Source of the DNA: Levilactobacillus parabrevis ATCC 53295 | Lineage (GTDB): Bacteria > Bacillota > Bacilli > Lactobacillales > Lactobacillaceae | NCBI RefSeq assembly: GCF_001434055.1 | Contig: NZ_AZCZ01000007.1 | Coordinates: forward strand, 1 to 64,000 | Length of the DNA stretch: 64,000 nucleotides | Reading direction: 5' to 3' | In this document: one piece after another, positions 27,157-35,630 of the stretch | Position numbering within the stretch: the stretch's first letter is position 1 | Layout: every line of letters begins with the position of its first letter | The notes under the pieces: generated by a model | What the model was told of the DNA's origin: nothing | The model's database searches: none | What the model saw: the letters and a program-made list of their open reading frames with translations, nothing else | Made by a program: the position numbers and the translations under genes

Positions 27157-28812
27157 TTAGTCCTCAGAAACCAGGTTTTCGGACGTAACGTTGTCAGGCA
27201 ATTCCTTGTAATCGAAGTGATCGAACGTAGCAGCTTGGCCGTAACCGGCGTAGTCGACAGCGTATAATCCAACGAAGGCACCGGTGAAGAATCCACCAGA
27301 AGTCTGTAAGACGTAGTCGTCAGAGAGAATGGCTGCATCCAGTTCAACTGGAACAGTTTCCCACTTCTTACCGTCAAATGAGTATTCGTAAGTGTAAGAC
27401 TGCTTGCGAACCTTCGTCCGGAACCAAACGTATTCGGTACCATCAGGAATGGCAATTGCATCGTCTTTCAAGTAAGACGTGTAGTTGTTGTTGTCGTTTT
27501 GGGCAACTTCGATAACGTGACCCTTCTTTTCATCCCAAGTGATGAAGATTGAAGAGTAGTGCTTGTCGTTGTAGAAGTTAGCCAAGCCGGCCATCTGTTG
27601 ATACGTGAATGGATCAAACTTAACTTTGGTTTCAGCATCAAAGTTGAATGCTTGCCAACGCCGTGCAACATAGGAAACATCAAAGTTGCTGGATAAGGAT
27701 TGGTTACCAACTAACTTCAATTCACCGTTACCAACCGTCCCCAATTTCTTGGTGAATGGTTGACGTAAGGTGTTCCAGTTCAAGTCGAGTTCCGACTTGT
27801 CGAATTCATCGTGTTGTGAATGGTCTTTAGGCGCCTTCGTCAAGATAGCATCCTTAGGTGCTTCAACCTCAACTTGACCACCATGACCGCCGACAACACG
27901 TGGCCAGCCAGCATCGTCCCATTCAACCTTTTGAATGGAAGTTTCACGACCGAGTGTGCTCCAACCACGTGGGTCATAAGCAGATTCGTTCTTATGGTTC
28001 CAAGGACGAGATACCAATGATGCGTAGTACCATTCGCCACCTGGTGTGTTAACTAAGGCACCATGACCTTGCTTTTGTAAGTAGAAGTCTGGCGTATCCA
28101 TGTTGGTGATGAATGGACCATCTGGTTCGCTTTCGAAGGATAACTTGTCGAGCGTCTTAGAACGGGCAACAACTTCTTGGTGGGTAAAGACAGTCCCACC
28201 TTGCGCAGCAAACAGGTAGTAGTAACCGTTGATCTTGTACAGATGTGGACCTTCAACCAATTTAACATCGGTCCCATTGTAAAGGTTCCGTGCCGTTTCT
28301 GGCTTCAGTTGCATCGTATCAGTGTCAAATTCAGTCAAGGTAATCCCGTCGAATGGGTGGTGATATTCACGGTGGTCCCAGGTTTGTTGAACCAGGTACT
28401 TGCGACCATCATCATCGTGGAACAAGGAAGCATCGAAACCAACACCGTTGACCTTGATAGGGTCAGTCCATGGTCCGCGGATATCCGTAGCCGTGGTTAA
28501 GTAGTTGGTCATGTCCTTAAATGGACCGTCGGTGATCTTAACGTCGGTGTAGATCAACCAGAATTTGCCATCAGCATAGCTCAAATCTGGTGCCCAAATC
28601 CCACCAGAGGCAGGGTTACCAACCATGTCCAACAGTTTAGTTGTTGACAGTGGTGACGGTAATAAGTTCCAGTGAACCATGTCCTTGGATTCATGCAAAC
28701 GAACACCAGGGAACCATTCAAACGTCGAGTTAGCAATGTAGTACGTGTCGTCAACCCGAATCATGCTAGGATCCGCGTTAAAACCAGGTAAAACGGGGTT
28801 TTGAATCTTCAT
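27157..28812 (-). CDS. Beta-xylosidase, glycoside hydrolase family 43
   Basis: Intracellular enzyme of 551 residues that releases xylose from xylo-oligosaccharides. The five-bladed propeller domain holds the GH43 residues: general base Asp14 (GFNADPS), pKa-modulating Asp127 (GFDASLF) and general acid Glu187 (LVEGPHLY). A C-terminal beta-sandwich (about 330-540) matches the GH43 subfamily 11 layout. No signal peptide is present, so it works on sugar imported by the adjacent symporter, whose gene ends 49 nt upstream. The ATG follows AAGGAAAGGAAG. Confidence 0.93.
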   Translation of the reverse strand: MKIQNPVLPGFNADPSMIRVDDTYYIANSTFEWFPGVRLHESKDMVHWNLLPSPLSTTKLLDMVGNPASGGIWAPDLSYADGKFWLIYTDVKITDGPFKDMTNYLTTATDIRGPWTDPIKVNGVGFDASLFHDDDGRKYLVQQTWDHREYHHPFDGITLTEFDTDTMQLKPETARNLYNGTDVKLVEGPHLYKINGYYYLFAAQGGTVFTHQEVVARSKTLDKLSFESEPDGPFITNMDTPDFYLQKQGHGALVNTPGGEWYYASLVSRPWNHKNESAYDPRGWSTLGRETSIQKVEWDDAGWPRVVGGHGGQVEVEAPKDAILTKAPKDHSQHDEFDKSELDLNWNTLRQPFTKKLGTVGNGELKLVGNQSLSSNFDVSYVARRWQAFNFDAETKVKFDPFTYQQMAGLANFYNDKHYSSIFITWDEKKGHVIEVAQNDNNNYTSYLKDDAIAIPDGTEYVWFRTKVRKQSYTYEYSFDGKKWETVPVELDAAILSDDYVLQTSGGFFTGAFVGLYAVDYAGYGQAATFDHFDYKELPDNVTSENLVSED

Positions 28813-28839
28813 AAAAGAATCTTCCTTTCCTTAACAAAA

Positions 28840-28851
28840 TTAGTTAACTAA
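28840..28851. promoter_or_regulatory. 12-bp palindrome between symporter and xylosidase genes
   Basis: TTAGTTAACTAA is a perfect palindrome in the 49-nt gap. A related GTTAGCTAAC palindrome occurs upstream of the symporter at about 30625-30634. They may be operator half-elements or chance A/T symmetry. Confidence 0.3.
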
Positions 28852-28861
28852 AGTTAGTGAC

Positions 28862-30346
28862 CTAAACCTTGTTAGCCTTACGTTCAGCGTTAAGTTCTTC
28901 GTTCATCCGCTTAACGTCAGCGTCAGACAAGGTGTACTTGCTCATGATCCACATAGCGATCAGGGCAAAGATGATTGGTAACCAGATCATTGACCATTGG
29001 ATACCCATCAAAGCACCAGAACTTTGACTCGTCTTGGTCCCATCAAACTTGAAGAAGGCGTTGATGTAACCAGGGATGATACCACCAAGAGCCAACCCAA
29101 TCTTGAAGAACAGACCCATGATGGCGTTGATGATACCGGCAACCCGCTTCTTAGACTTGTATTCACCGTAAGAAACAACTTCTGGAACCAATGACCACAT
29201 GTAACCAGTAGCAGCAGTGATCCCCCATTGTTGTAAGAAACGACCAATGTAACCAAGAGCAGTAGCATCTTTAAAGGCTGGCATAGCCCAAGCCCACAGA
29301 ACTAATGTCCCGATAATGAACAGAGCTAAGAATGCGTAGAAGAATTGACGCTTCCCAATCTTCTTACGGATGATTGGCCATAAGAATACCAAGAAGATAC
29401 CAGGAATGGAACCAACCAAGTTAATGGAAGCCATCCATTCGGAGTGACCGATGTTGTATTGCATGTAGAATGGCCATACAGTGTTCCCGAAGAACATGAA
29501 AGTAAAGCCAATCAGGAAGAAGGAACCCAATACTTGCAGTGGCTTGTTTTGCTTAAATTCAACCCACAAGTCGGAGTACTTAACGGCAGCAGATTCCTTA
29601 GCCGTAGGTAAGACCCGTTCCTTGATACCGAAGTAAGTGCACATCAACATGATAAACCCGATAATCATGTAGATACCCATAACTAAGAAGTAAGCCTTCC
29701 CAGCTTTTGGTGAGGTGTAATCCCCTAAGTTCATGTGAATTCCGAAGAACCCAATATCCTTAGATTGTGGATTAGGAGAAGCCATCTGAACAAATAATGG
29801 CAAGAATGTGTAAACCAATAAGTTACCAATGTTGGCTTCAGTCATACGGACAGTAGTCAAAGTGGAAACTTCATCGTTATCACGCGTTAATGAAGCGTTC
29901 AAAGCCCCATAAGGAATGTTAACGAAGGAGTAGATCAAGGCCGTTGCCAAGTAAGCGATGAAGGCATACATAACACTGCCCCGTACGGCATCGATTGGCA
30001 AGAAGAGCATTGCGGCGAAGATCGTCATTGGAATCCCACAGTAGATCAAGTAAGGACGATATTTCCCAGACTTGAAGTTGTGTTTATCAACGAAGGCACC
30101 AACCCACGGATCCCAGAAAACGTTGACCCAACGAACAACTAAGAAAATCGTAGCACCAACTGCGGCGGAAATTCCGTAAACAGTGGTTAAGTAGAAAAGT
30201 AACATTGACCCAATCGTACCAAAGATTAAGTTTTGAGCTAAATCCCCAGCACCATAACTAATACGCTCACGCCAAGAAAGCTTGGCGAACTCATCGTGCG
30301 CATTGTCTTGAGTCTTTGCGGCATCAGCCTGACTATTTGAGGCCAT
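28862..30346 (-). CDS. GPH-family glycoside symporter, probably xyloside importer
   Basis: Cation-coupled sugar transporter of 494 residues with about 12 helices. It belongs to the glycoside-pentoside-hexuronide family. The N-terminal block LSWRERISYGAGDLAQNLI and the cation-site region WDPWVGAFVDK are typical. No PTS EIIA-like C-terminal domain is fused, unlike the lactose permeases of the family. Being directly upstream of the GH43 xylosidase, it most likely imports xylobiose or longer xylosides. The ATG follows AAAGGAG. Upstream lie an inverted repeat shared with the regulator gene and a perfect cre site. Confidence 0.9.
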   Translation of the reverse strand: MASNSQADAAKTQDNAHDEFAKLSWRERISYGAGDLAQNLIFGTIGSMLLFYLTTVYGISAAVGATIFLVVRWVNVFWDPWVGAFVDKHNFKSGKYRPYLIYCGIPMTIFAAMLFLPIDAVRGSVMYAFIAYLATALIYSFVNIPYGALNASLTRDNDEVSTLTTVRMTEANIGNLLVYTFLPLFVQMASPNPQSKDIGFFGIHMNLGDYTSPKAGKAYFLVMGIYMIIGFIMLMCTYFGIKERVLPTAKESAAVKYSDLWVEFKQNKPLQVLGSFFLIGFTFMFFGNTVWPFYMQYNIGHSEWMASINLVGSIPGIFLVFLWPIIRKKIGKRQFFYAFLALFIIGTLVLWAWAMPAFKDATALGYIGRFLQQWGITAATGYMWSLVPEVVSYGEYKSKKRVAGIINAIMGLFFKIGLALGGIIPGYINAFFKFDGTKTSQSSGALMGIQWSMIWLPIIFALIAMWIMSKYTLSDADVKRMNEELNAERKANKV

Positions 30347-30424
30347 ATGCGAAAACTCCTTTCAAAGGAAAATGTTTGTAACGCCATTCGTAAGTCAATT
30401 TGATTTACGAAGACGTCCACTAGA

Positions 30425-30453
30425 ATTATGTCATCTGGTTGGTAGATGCAACC
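30425..30453 (-). promoter_or_regulatory. Promoter of the symporter-xylosidase operon
   Basis: On the minus strand there is CATAAT (30430-30425), a 17-nt spacer and a poor -35, TGGTTG (30453-30448). The -35 lies inside the inverted repeat, as expected for a promoter that needs an activator. Confidence 0.5.
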
Positions 30454-30457
30454 AACC
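30439..30457. promoter_or_regulatory. Inverted repeat, candidate AraC-family operator (symporter copy)
   Basis: GTTGGT, 5 nt, then CAACCAACC. The same two elements with a 9-nt gap occur upstream of the regulator gene (31787-31810). Both lie about 100-115 bp before their start codons. Confidence 0.55.
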
Positions 30458-30645
30458 AAGGTAGGTAAAAAAATTGCTGAAACTCGCATCATTGATTGAA
30501 CATCCCGATAAATTTCACGACCAGTGCTAACCGGCTTTCCATTTATCACTCCCTCAAGCCTCATCGCTGAAACTTGAGAACAACGAACTTAGCATGGCCA
30601 AACGCTAACCCGCTGTTTTATTTTGTTAGCTAACTACAACTGCAT

Positions 30646-30659
30646 TGTAATCGCTTCCA
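30646..30659. promoter_or_regulatory. cre site (CcpA)
   Basis: TGTAATCGCTTCCA fits the catabolite-responsive element consensus TGNAANCGNTTNCA at every fixed base. It lies about 300 bp upstream of the symporter start, implying glucose repression of xyloside use. Confidence 0.65.
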
Positions 30660-30721
30660 GAAGAAATGGCTATCTTATTTCATGACTGTTTTTAGTTAAA
30701 TTGTGACCTAGTTTACAAAAT

Positions 30722-30758
30722 AAAAGCCCGGTAAATTAACCTTTTACCGGGCAAAGCT
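30722..30758 (-). terminator. Terminator of the AraC-type regulator gene
   Basis: GCCCGGTAAA and TTTACCGGGC pair around a short loop, followed on the minus strand by TTTTATTTT. Confidence 0.9.
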
Positions 30759-30778
30759 GTTACTTTGTGCACGTGAAA

Positions 30779-31684
30779 CTACTCGAAGTAGCCACTTTCT
30801 TTGACGGTCCGCACCCGCCGTTTTTGCTTCATTTGTCGTTGATATTTGCTTGGCGTCGTGCCCGCCCATTTCTTAAACTGCTTACTAAAGTTGGACACGC
30901 TACTTGCTCCCATCAAATCCGCAACGTCTTCAATCGAATACTCTGGTGACCCCAGTAGCATCTTAGCTTTGTTGTATTTCTGACTTTCAATATAGTGCAG
31001 TGGCGTGACGCCATAAACCTTTTTAAACGTCCGATGCCCATAACCACTACTAATTCCAATCTTTTGACAGATGTCGCCGAAGGTAAAGTTGACCGCCTCA
31101 TCCCGCTCGATACGTTCCTTGATCATCGTTGCAATCTGACGGCTGGTCTTGGCTTCACTCTCCGTGTACTTCTTGCCATTTCGAGACTCATAATTCTGCA
31201 GATTTTCCGTCAGATCATAGAAGAAATTCAAAACAGCGATTTGAATTTTCAAGTTAGCTTGTTCCTTGCTCAGCTTCTTATTGGCACTGTAGGCCACCAT
31301 CTTCTTGGCCGTTCGGACCGCTGACTGCGCAATCGGCTGATCGGCCGGGATAACTGTATTCGCAATCTTACCAATAATTTCCGACTTCAACGCCAAATTT
31401 TCGATGTTGAAATGGAAACAAATATAAGTCATATCCTGATCTGCACTACTATTTTGATTCGTATGCAACGTCCCAGGAGAAATGATAATGGCATCCCCCG
31501 CACCGTAATCGTACGTGACCAAATTTTTAATTTCCGTTGTTTGGCGCCCATCAATCACGCACATCAACTCAAAGGCTTGATGTTTCTGCTCAAAAAACTG
31601 CCAGCCCCCGGGAACCGTTCGCATATGACCGCCAAATAAGTAGAGGCTAGAATCTACGACTGGTAATGAAACAAAGCGCTTCAT
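30779..31684 (-). CDS. AraC-family transcriptional regulator
   Basis: A 301-residue regulator. The N-terminal part (about 1-150) is a cupin-like sugar-sensing domain. The last 100 residues hold two helix-turn-helix units: FGDICQKIGISSGYGHRTFK, and IEDVADLMGASSVSNFSKQF followed by GTTPSKYQRQ, the AraC signature. Its place next to the symporter-xylosidase genes and the inverted repeat shared by the two promoters make it the likely xyloside-responsive activator, probably acting on its own gene too. The ATG follows GAGGTTTTATC. Confidence 0.88.
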   Translation of the reverse strand: MKRFVSLPVVDSSLYLFGGHMRTVPGGWQFFEQKHQAFELMCVIDGRQTTEIKNLVTYDYGAGDAIIISPGTLHTNQNSSADQDMTYICFHFNIENLALKSEIIGKIANTVIPADQPIAQSAVRTAKKMVAYSANKKLSKEQANLKIQIAVLNFFYDLTENLQNYESRNGKKYTESEAKTSRQIATMIKERIERDEAVNFTFGDICQKIGISSGYGHRTFKKVYGVTPLHYIESQKYNKAKMLLGSPEYSIEDVADLMGASSVSNFSKQFKKWAGTTPSKYQRQMKQKRRVRTVKESGYFE

Positions 31685-31772
31685 GATAAAACCTCCTCAA
31701 TCCTCACGCCGTCTCCTCCCAAATTGATCAAGCGACTCATCCGTTTTGTAACCGTTTTATTGTTATAAGCTT

Positions 31773-31778
31773 ATTATA
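31773..31778 (-). promoter_or_regulatory. -10 element of the AraC-type regulator gene
   Basis: A perfect TATAAT on the minus strand. The expected -35 position falls between the arms of the shared inverted repeat. Confidence 0.5.
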
Positions 31779-31786
31779 ACCGCTAA

Positions 31787-31810
31787 GTTGGTAAAAATAA
31801 ACAACCAACC
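31787..31810. promoter_or_regulatory. Inverted repeat, candidate AraC-family operator (regulator copy)
   Basis: GTTGGT, 9 nt, then CAACCAACC: the same arms as at 30439-30457. It suggests autoregulation. Confidence 0.5.
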
Positions 31811-31865
31811 TTGCTTGGCCGCTTCATCTCGGCCTATTTTCCTTATCAGTACGCCATTGACAAGA

Positions 31866-31898
31866 CAAAAAAACTCCCAGTCCAACGACCGGGAGTTC
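31866..31898 (-). terminator. Terminator of the cardiolipin synthase gene
   Basis: GAACTCCCGG and CTGGGAGTT pair on the minus strand, followed by a TTTTTTT run. Confidence 0.85.
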
Positions 31899-31911
31899 AC
31901 AATTTAACCTT

Positions 31912-33369
31912 TTATAAAATTGGTGATAGTAAACGTGACGCTGTTTGCTTAAATTTCAAATAAAGAGACTGCTGATCGAACTTCTCTGGTGTGATCAATT
32001 CGCTATGCGCCATATCCTTTTCAAAGATGCCCTCTAGTTCACGCGCAATTCCCTCATCGTAGATAAAGGCATTGATTTCGAAATTCAACTTGAAGCTCCG
32101 GTAGTCCATGTTCGCTGACCCCACCGAGGCGATCCGGCCATCCACCACAATCGTCTTAGCGTGAATAAAACCGTTATGGTAATAGTAGATTTTTACCCCA
32201 TCATCCGCAAGTTGGCGAGCATAGTACTGTGTTGCCCGGTACACGAAGGCGTGATCCGGCTTATCGGGAATCATAATCCGGACATCAATTCCGGCCATCG
32301 CCGCGATCCGCAGGGAGTCTAAGACACTGTCATCGGGAATCAAGTAAGGCGTCTGAATCCACAGAGACTTCTCCGCCGTCTGAATTAGGCGCATGTAGCC
32401 CATCTTGATCTGCTGGAGGTCAGAATCGGGCCCACTTGAGACAATCTGCAGACTCGTGTTCCCCTTGACCTTACTTAATGGGAAGTAACGCGTATCAATC
32501 TTCCGATCATTGAAGGGATGGTCCTTATCCGTGGCGTTCCAGTCCAACATAAAGCGGGCTTGCAGTGAAAACACCCCTGAGCCGACAATCCGCAGGTGCG
32601 TATCGCGCCAGTAACCGAACTTTTCCTTACGCCCTAGGTATTGATCGCCAATATTAAAACCACCAACGTACCCGACCTGACCATCAATCGTCACAATTTT
32701 ACGGTGATCACGGAAGTTCAGTCGGAAGTCAATGACGGCTGAACGAGTTCCCAGGAAGGGTTCCACGTGGCCGCCAACATCCATTAATGGCTTGAAGAAC
32801 CGTTTCCACGTCCCCATCGACCCCCATGGATCATAGATGACGCGGACCTCAACACCGGCAGCGGCCTTTTTGACCAGTAAATTTAGAATCTCATTTCCAA
32901 TCTTATCGTTATAAAAGGTGTAAAATTCAATGTGAATACTGGAGTGGGCGCGCTCGATGTCTTCCATCATGGTGTGAAAGAGATCGTGTCCGTCCGTAAA
33001 GATCTTTACCCGATTCTGCCGGGCTAAAAACGCTTGATCGGTCTCCATAAACATGTTGACCATGTTGATGACCGAGTGGCTAATTTTATCGGCCGGCATA
33101 ATCTCCGTGCCCAACTGCTCACGTTGCTGACTCAACCGTTCATTCAGTTGAACCGCCACTTGGTGTTGTAGTCGAAACATCCGGCCCTTTGGTAACTTCC
33201 GTCCAATGAAGGCGTAAGCAACGAATCCCACCACCGGCAGTAAGACGAGCACCAACATCCAGGCCCAAGTTGCGGCGATATCCCGCTTTTCTCGAAACAC
33301 CGTCACAAGGGCTAACGCCGCGTTAATCACGACGACAATTTCAAAGATAAGCATATAATTCACGCTCAC
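31912..33369 (-). CDS. cls: Cardiolipin synthase
   Basis: Membrane phospholipase-D-type transferase that joins two phosphatidylglycerols into cardiolipin. The 485-residue protein has two N-terminal membrane helices and two PLD domains, each with an HKD motif: HRKIVTID with following GGFN, and HAKTIVVD with following GSANMD. The length is normal. The frame is open to 33420, but the GTG at 33369 has AGAGGAGGG about 8 nt upstream, so I take GTG as start. It has its own strong terminator. Confidence 0.93.
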   Translation of the reverse strand: MSVNYMLIFEIVVVINAALALVTVFREKRDIAATWAWMLVLVLLPVVGFVAYAFIGRKLPKGRMFRLQHQVAVQLNERLSQQREQLGTEIMPADKISHSVINMVNMFMETDQAFLARQNRVKIFTDGHDLFHTMMEDIERAHSSIHIEFYTFYNDKIGNEILNLLVKKAAAGVEVRVIYDPWGSMGTWKRFFKPLMDVGGHVEPFLGTRSAVIDFRLNFRDHRKIVTIDGQVGYVGGFNIGDQYLGRKEKFGYWRDTHLRIVGSGVFSLQARFMLDWNATDKDHPFNDRKIDTRYFPLSKVKGNTSLQIVSSGPDSDLQQIKMGYMRLIQTAEKSLWIQTPYLIPDDSVLDSLRIAAMAGIDVRIMIPDKPDHAFVYRATQYYARQLADDGVKIYYYHNGFIHAKTIVVDGRIASVGSANMDYRSFKLNFEINAFIYDEGIARELEGIFEKDMAHSELITPEKFDQQSLYLKFKQTASRLLSPIL

Positions 33370-33482
33370 GGGTAAACCCTCCTCTGTTCTCTGTCTTTTT
33401 ATCATACGCCAAAACGTCAAAAAGTCTTTAGTTTTTTTAAAATTTCCACTTATAATTGCTATAAATCATTAGGAGGTCTCCC

Positions 33483-33638
33483 ATGTTTACACAGTTTTAT
33501 ACTTTAATCGGCGGCCTGCATGGGCTCCACTCCGTGCGCGTCTTCCACTGGATATTCCGCGAAAACCCCATGATTGGAACAATTCTGATCGTCGGTTTGG
33601 TCCTGTACCTCATCTATCGCTACATGAATCGCCGATAA
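33483..33638 (+). CDS. Small membrane protein, 51 residues
   Basis: A short ORF beginning MFTQFYTLIGG with one strong hydrophobic segment, IGTILIVGLVLYLIYRY, and a basic end, MNRR. The ATG is preceded by TTAGGAGG at 6 nt, an excellent site, and A/T-rich -10-like elements (TATAAT near 33453) lie upstream. A strong terminator follows. I consider it a real gene; it is a single-span membrane protein of unknown role, divergent from cls. Confidence 0.68.
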   Translation: MFTQFYTLIGGLHGLHSVRVFHWIFRENPMIGTILIVGLVLYLIYRYMNRR

Positions 33639-33647
33639 GTAAGTTTA

Positions 33648-33691
33648 CAAAAAGCGCGTAACTTCCCAGCTGAGAAGTTACGCGTTTTGCT
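33648..33691. terminator. Bidirectional terminator (small membrane protein / nuclease)
   Basis: CGCGTAACTTC and GAAGTTACGCG are perfect 11-bp arms with an A-run before and TTTT after. Confidence 0.85.
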
Positions 33692-33705
33692 GACAGTCGC
33701 TAAAT

Positions 33706-34533
33706 TTAGAAAGCAGCCGCCGGATTACCATATTGACTCGTCCCGGTACTGTAGTTAATCTTGACGCCTGCTTGAATGTTAAAGATGTAGACGTTATACG
33801 AAACGCCCTTGCTACCAACCGATTGGGCCTGCATATGCACCCCTCGCGCAACTAATTCATTGCCTCGAAAGACCGGTTCAACCTGATAGCGGACGTAATT
33901 ACTAGGATGACTCTTCAAATAACTTGCCACTGGATTCTCGTAAGCTGTCATACCCGGATCGTTGAGTGACCGGGTCCCGGTCATCAAATTTTTCAGGTTA
34001 TTATTCTGACCCGTCAGTTGATAGCCGATCAAGTGACTCCGATTATACAAGTAACCGCGCTTGCCGTTGACCGTATACGGCTTATTCTTCCAGCCGGTTG
34101 GGCTAACGTACAGCGGTTCTCGCTTGGCCGTTGGCATTAGTTTTTTACTCAATAAGGCGTTGGCCGTCGTGACCCGGTTCAGATTATCTAACGTTCCGTA
34201 AGTGGCCCAACCACCCTTCTTGGTAGACAACTGGGACTGACTAAACGTGGGCTTATTGTGGTTCACCGCAACAATCTGGGTTCCCTGATACTTTTGCTCC
34301 GCTAACGCCTGACTTGCGACCGATTGCTTCGGCGCGCTGGTGGCCGCACTGCTAGTTGAATGGCTGCTAGATGATGTCCCGACGACCTTGTTGACAGCAG
34401 ACGTGAGATTCCGAGCTGTCGAATTGCCCTGACTACCCATGCTCCCGATAGCCCCAATCGCGATCAGCAGAATTGCCGCATAAATAGAAATGCGACTCCC
34501 CCGGCGACCCCGGCGATAGTGCCGTTTACTCAT
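33706..34533 (-). CDS. Secreted or membrane-anchored DNA/RNA non-specific endonuclease (EndA-like)
   Basis: A 275-residue protein with a basic N terminus, one membrane helix (about 15-35) and a Ser/Thr/Ala-rich linker, then a beta-beta-alpha metal nuclease domain. The catalytic motif, DRGH in classical members, reads NRSH here (YNRSHLIGYQLTG) and keeps the histidine. The downstream metal asparagine lies in QNNNLKNLMTGTR. Such enzymes cut extracellular DNA for nutrition or DNA uptake. The frame begins at a TTG, but the ATG at 34533 after GAGGGGAA is the better start. Confidence 0.85.
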   Translation of the reverse strand: MSKRHYRRGRRGSRISIYAAILLIAIGAIGSMGSQGNSTARNLTSAVNKVVGTSSSSHSTSSAATSAPKQSVASQALAEQKYQGTQIVAVNHNKPTFSQSQLSTKKGGWATYGTLDNLNRVTTANALLSKKLMPTAKREPLYVSPTGWKNKPYTVNGKRGYLYNRSHLIGYQLTGQNNNLKNLMTGTRSLNDPGMTAYENPVASYLKSHPSNYVRYQVEPVFRGNELVARGVHMQAQSVGSKGVSYNVYIFNIQAGVKINYSTGTSQYGNPAAAF

Positions 34534-34689
34534 GATCAAATTCCCCTCTCAAATACCATAACCCGTTTAATTTATATTCTATCAGAAAAACATGTGTTCG
34601 TCTTTAGTTTTCCAAATTCCACCGATTTTGTTACGGGAACTTAACGCTTTTTTAACGGGGCGTTCCGGTTTTTCTGGAAGCCACCATGC

Positions 34690-34695
34690 TATACT
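34690..34695 (+). promoter_or_regulatory. -10 element of the lipoprotein gene
   Basis: TGCTATACT is an extended -10 upstream of the lipoprotein gene, followed by a leader of about 70 nt. No good -35 is present. Confidence 0.45.
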
Positions 34696-34769
34696 ATTGA
34701 GGAACGGGGAGCACGCGATTTGTACGCGGACGCTAAAACTGTTATCATTTTTGATGAGGTGATTGGATT

Positions 34770-35312
34770 ATGAAGAAGACCCGGACACTGGCCGCCGTCT
34801 TTAGCTTATTGGCCATCTTGACCATTGGCTTAGCCGGCTGCAGCAGCAAGAGTAGTAAATCGGGGAGTACCCAACAAGCAAGTTTCAAAAACAAAACGAC
34901 GAAGAAGGCCGACGTGAAGTCCACGTTGACTAAATCAACCAAACTTTGGTATGTGACCGGTGCGGTCAACGCCAAGAGTAATTCTGGGATGGAAGCCTAC
35001 CGTTTTAACAAGAACGGTAAGGTAACGGTCTACAACGTCAACAAGTTCTACAAGACGTATGCCGCCGCTAAGAAGGCCAACGCCTTGAACAAGTCTGGTG
35101 TGCTGAAAGCAACCTTTAAGACTAAGGGTGACGATACTGTCATCAACTTTAAGGGTAAGCTGTCCGACATTCCGATGACACAAAAGTTCACCGTTAAGAA
35201 GACGCTGACTGGCACCAACAAGGCCACCAAGCTGAAAGTCGCCGGTTACCACATCTCGCGCGACATTGACAACGATGTCACCCAAGCCGTTATGGTCAAG
35301 GTTGGCAACTAA
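34770..35312 (+). CDS. Predicted lipoprotein of unknown function
   Basis: A 180-residue lipoprotein: basic start MKKTRT, hydrophobic core, lipobox LAGC with the lipidated Cys at 24, then a Ser/Lys-rich spacer. The mature part is beta-rich and highly basic, with a lysine pattern such as FKTKGDDTVINFKGKL. I do not recognise a domain. The ATG follows GAGGTGATT. It is followed by a clear terminator and then a small membrane protein gene. The signal and lipobox are certain; the function is open. Confidence 0.8.
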   Translation: MKKTRTLAAVFSLLAILTIGLAGCSSKSSKSGSTQQASFKNKTTKKADVKSTLTKSTKLWYVTGAVNAKSNSGMEAYRFNKNGKVTVYNVNKFYKTYAAAKKANALNKSGVLKATFKTKGDDTVINFKGKLSDIPMTQKFTVKKTLTGTNKATKLKVAGYHISRDIDNDVTQAVMVKVGN

Positions 35313-35335
35313 TTAATTGGGTAGTCATGTAATTC

Positions 35336-35368
35336 GAAACGGTGCCACATCTGTGGTGCCGTTTTTAA
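35336..35368 (+). terminator. Terminator of the lipoprotein gene
   Basis: AAACGGTGCCAC and GTGGTGCCGTTT are perfect arms around ATCT, followed by TT. Confidence 0.9.
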
Positions 35369-35384
35369 TTTGGAGGAAGTCGTT

Positions 35385-35552
35385 ATGAACAAACTATTAT
35401 CTGGATTGGGCGGCCTACTTCTAGTCGGTGCCGTCCTACTCTACCAACAATTTCGTCACGTCAGCGGGATTGCCATGCTAGAAACGGGCGTCTTAGGCAT
35501 TGCCGCAATTTTAGGGGTGCTGCACCTCATCAGTCACTGGCGTAACCGATAG
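35385..35552 (+). CDS. Small membrane protein, 55 residues
   Basis: MNKLLSGLGG start, two hydrophobic segments (about 4-20 and 29-48) and a basic end HWRNR. The ATG at 35385 follows TGGAGGAAG; the TTG at 35370 would lie upstream of the ribosome binding site and is rejected. Its function is unknown. It directly follows the lipoprotein terminator, so it is expressed by read-through or an unseen promoter. A parS site begins 3 nt after its stop. Confidence 0.6.
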   Translation: MNKLLSGLGGLLLVGAVLLYQQFRHVSGIAMLETGVLGIAAILGVLHLISHWRNR

Positions 35553-35554
35553 TT

Positions 35555-35570
35555 TGTTTCACGTGGAACA
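35555..35570. promoter_or_regulatory. parS site (perfect)
   Basis: TGTTTCACGTGGAACA; its complement TGTTCCACGTGAAACA fits the consensus TGTTNCACGTGAAACA exactly. It is intergenic, just upstream of a promoter. Confidence 0.85.
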
Positions 35571-35576
35571 CAACGG

Positions 35577-35605
35577 CTGACAGCGCTCACACTTTGGGTT
35601 ATGAT
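35577..35605 (+). promoter_or_regulatory. Promoter of the 35631-35927 ORF
   Basis: CTGACA (35577-35582), a 17-nt spacer and TATGAT (35600-35605) lie 25 bp before the start codon. Confidence 0.65.
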
Positions 35606-35630
35606 AGGGCCTAACGGAGTGTGATGACAG

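Larger units (their letters stand above)
30347..30778. other. Regulatory region of the symporter gene
   Basis: A 430-bp gap without a credible gene. It contains the symporter promoter, the shared inverted repeat, a perfect cre site and the terminator of the araC-type gene, each listed separately. Confidence 0.6.

Noticed and set aside
30765-30780. Further parS candidate TTGTGCACGTGAAACT
   Set aside because: Only half of the palindrome fits; three fixed positions of the consensus differ.
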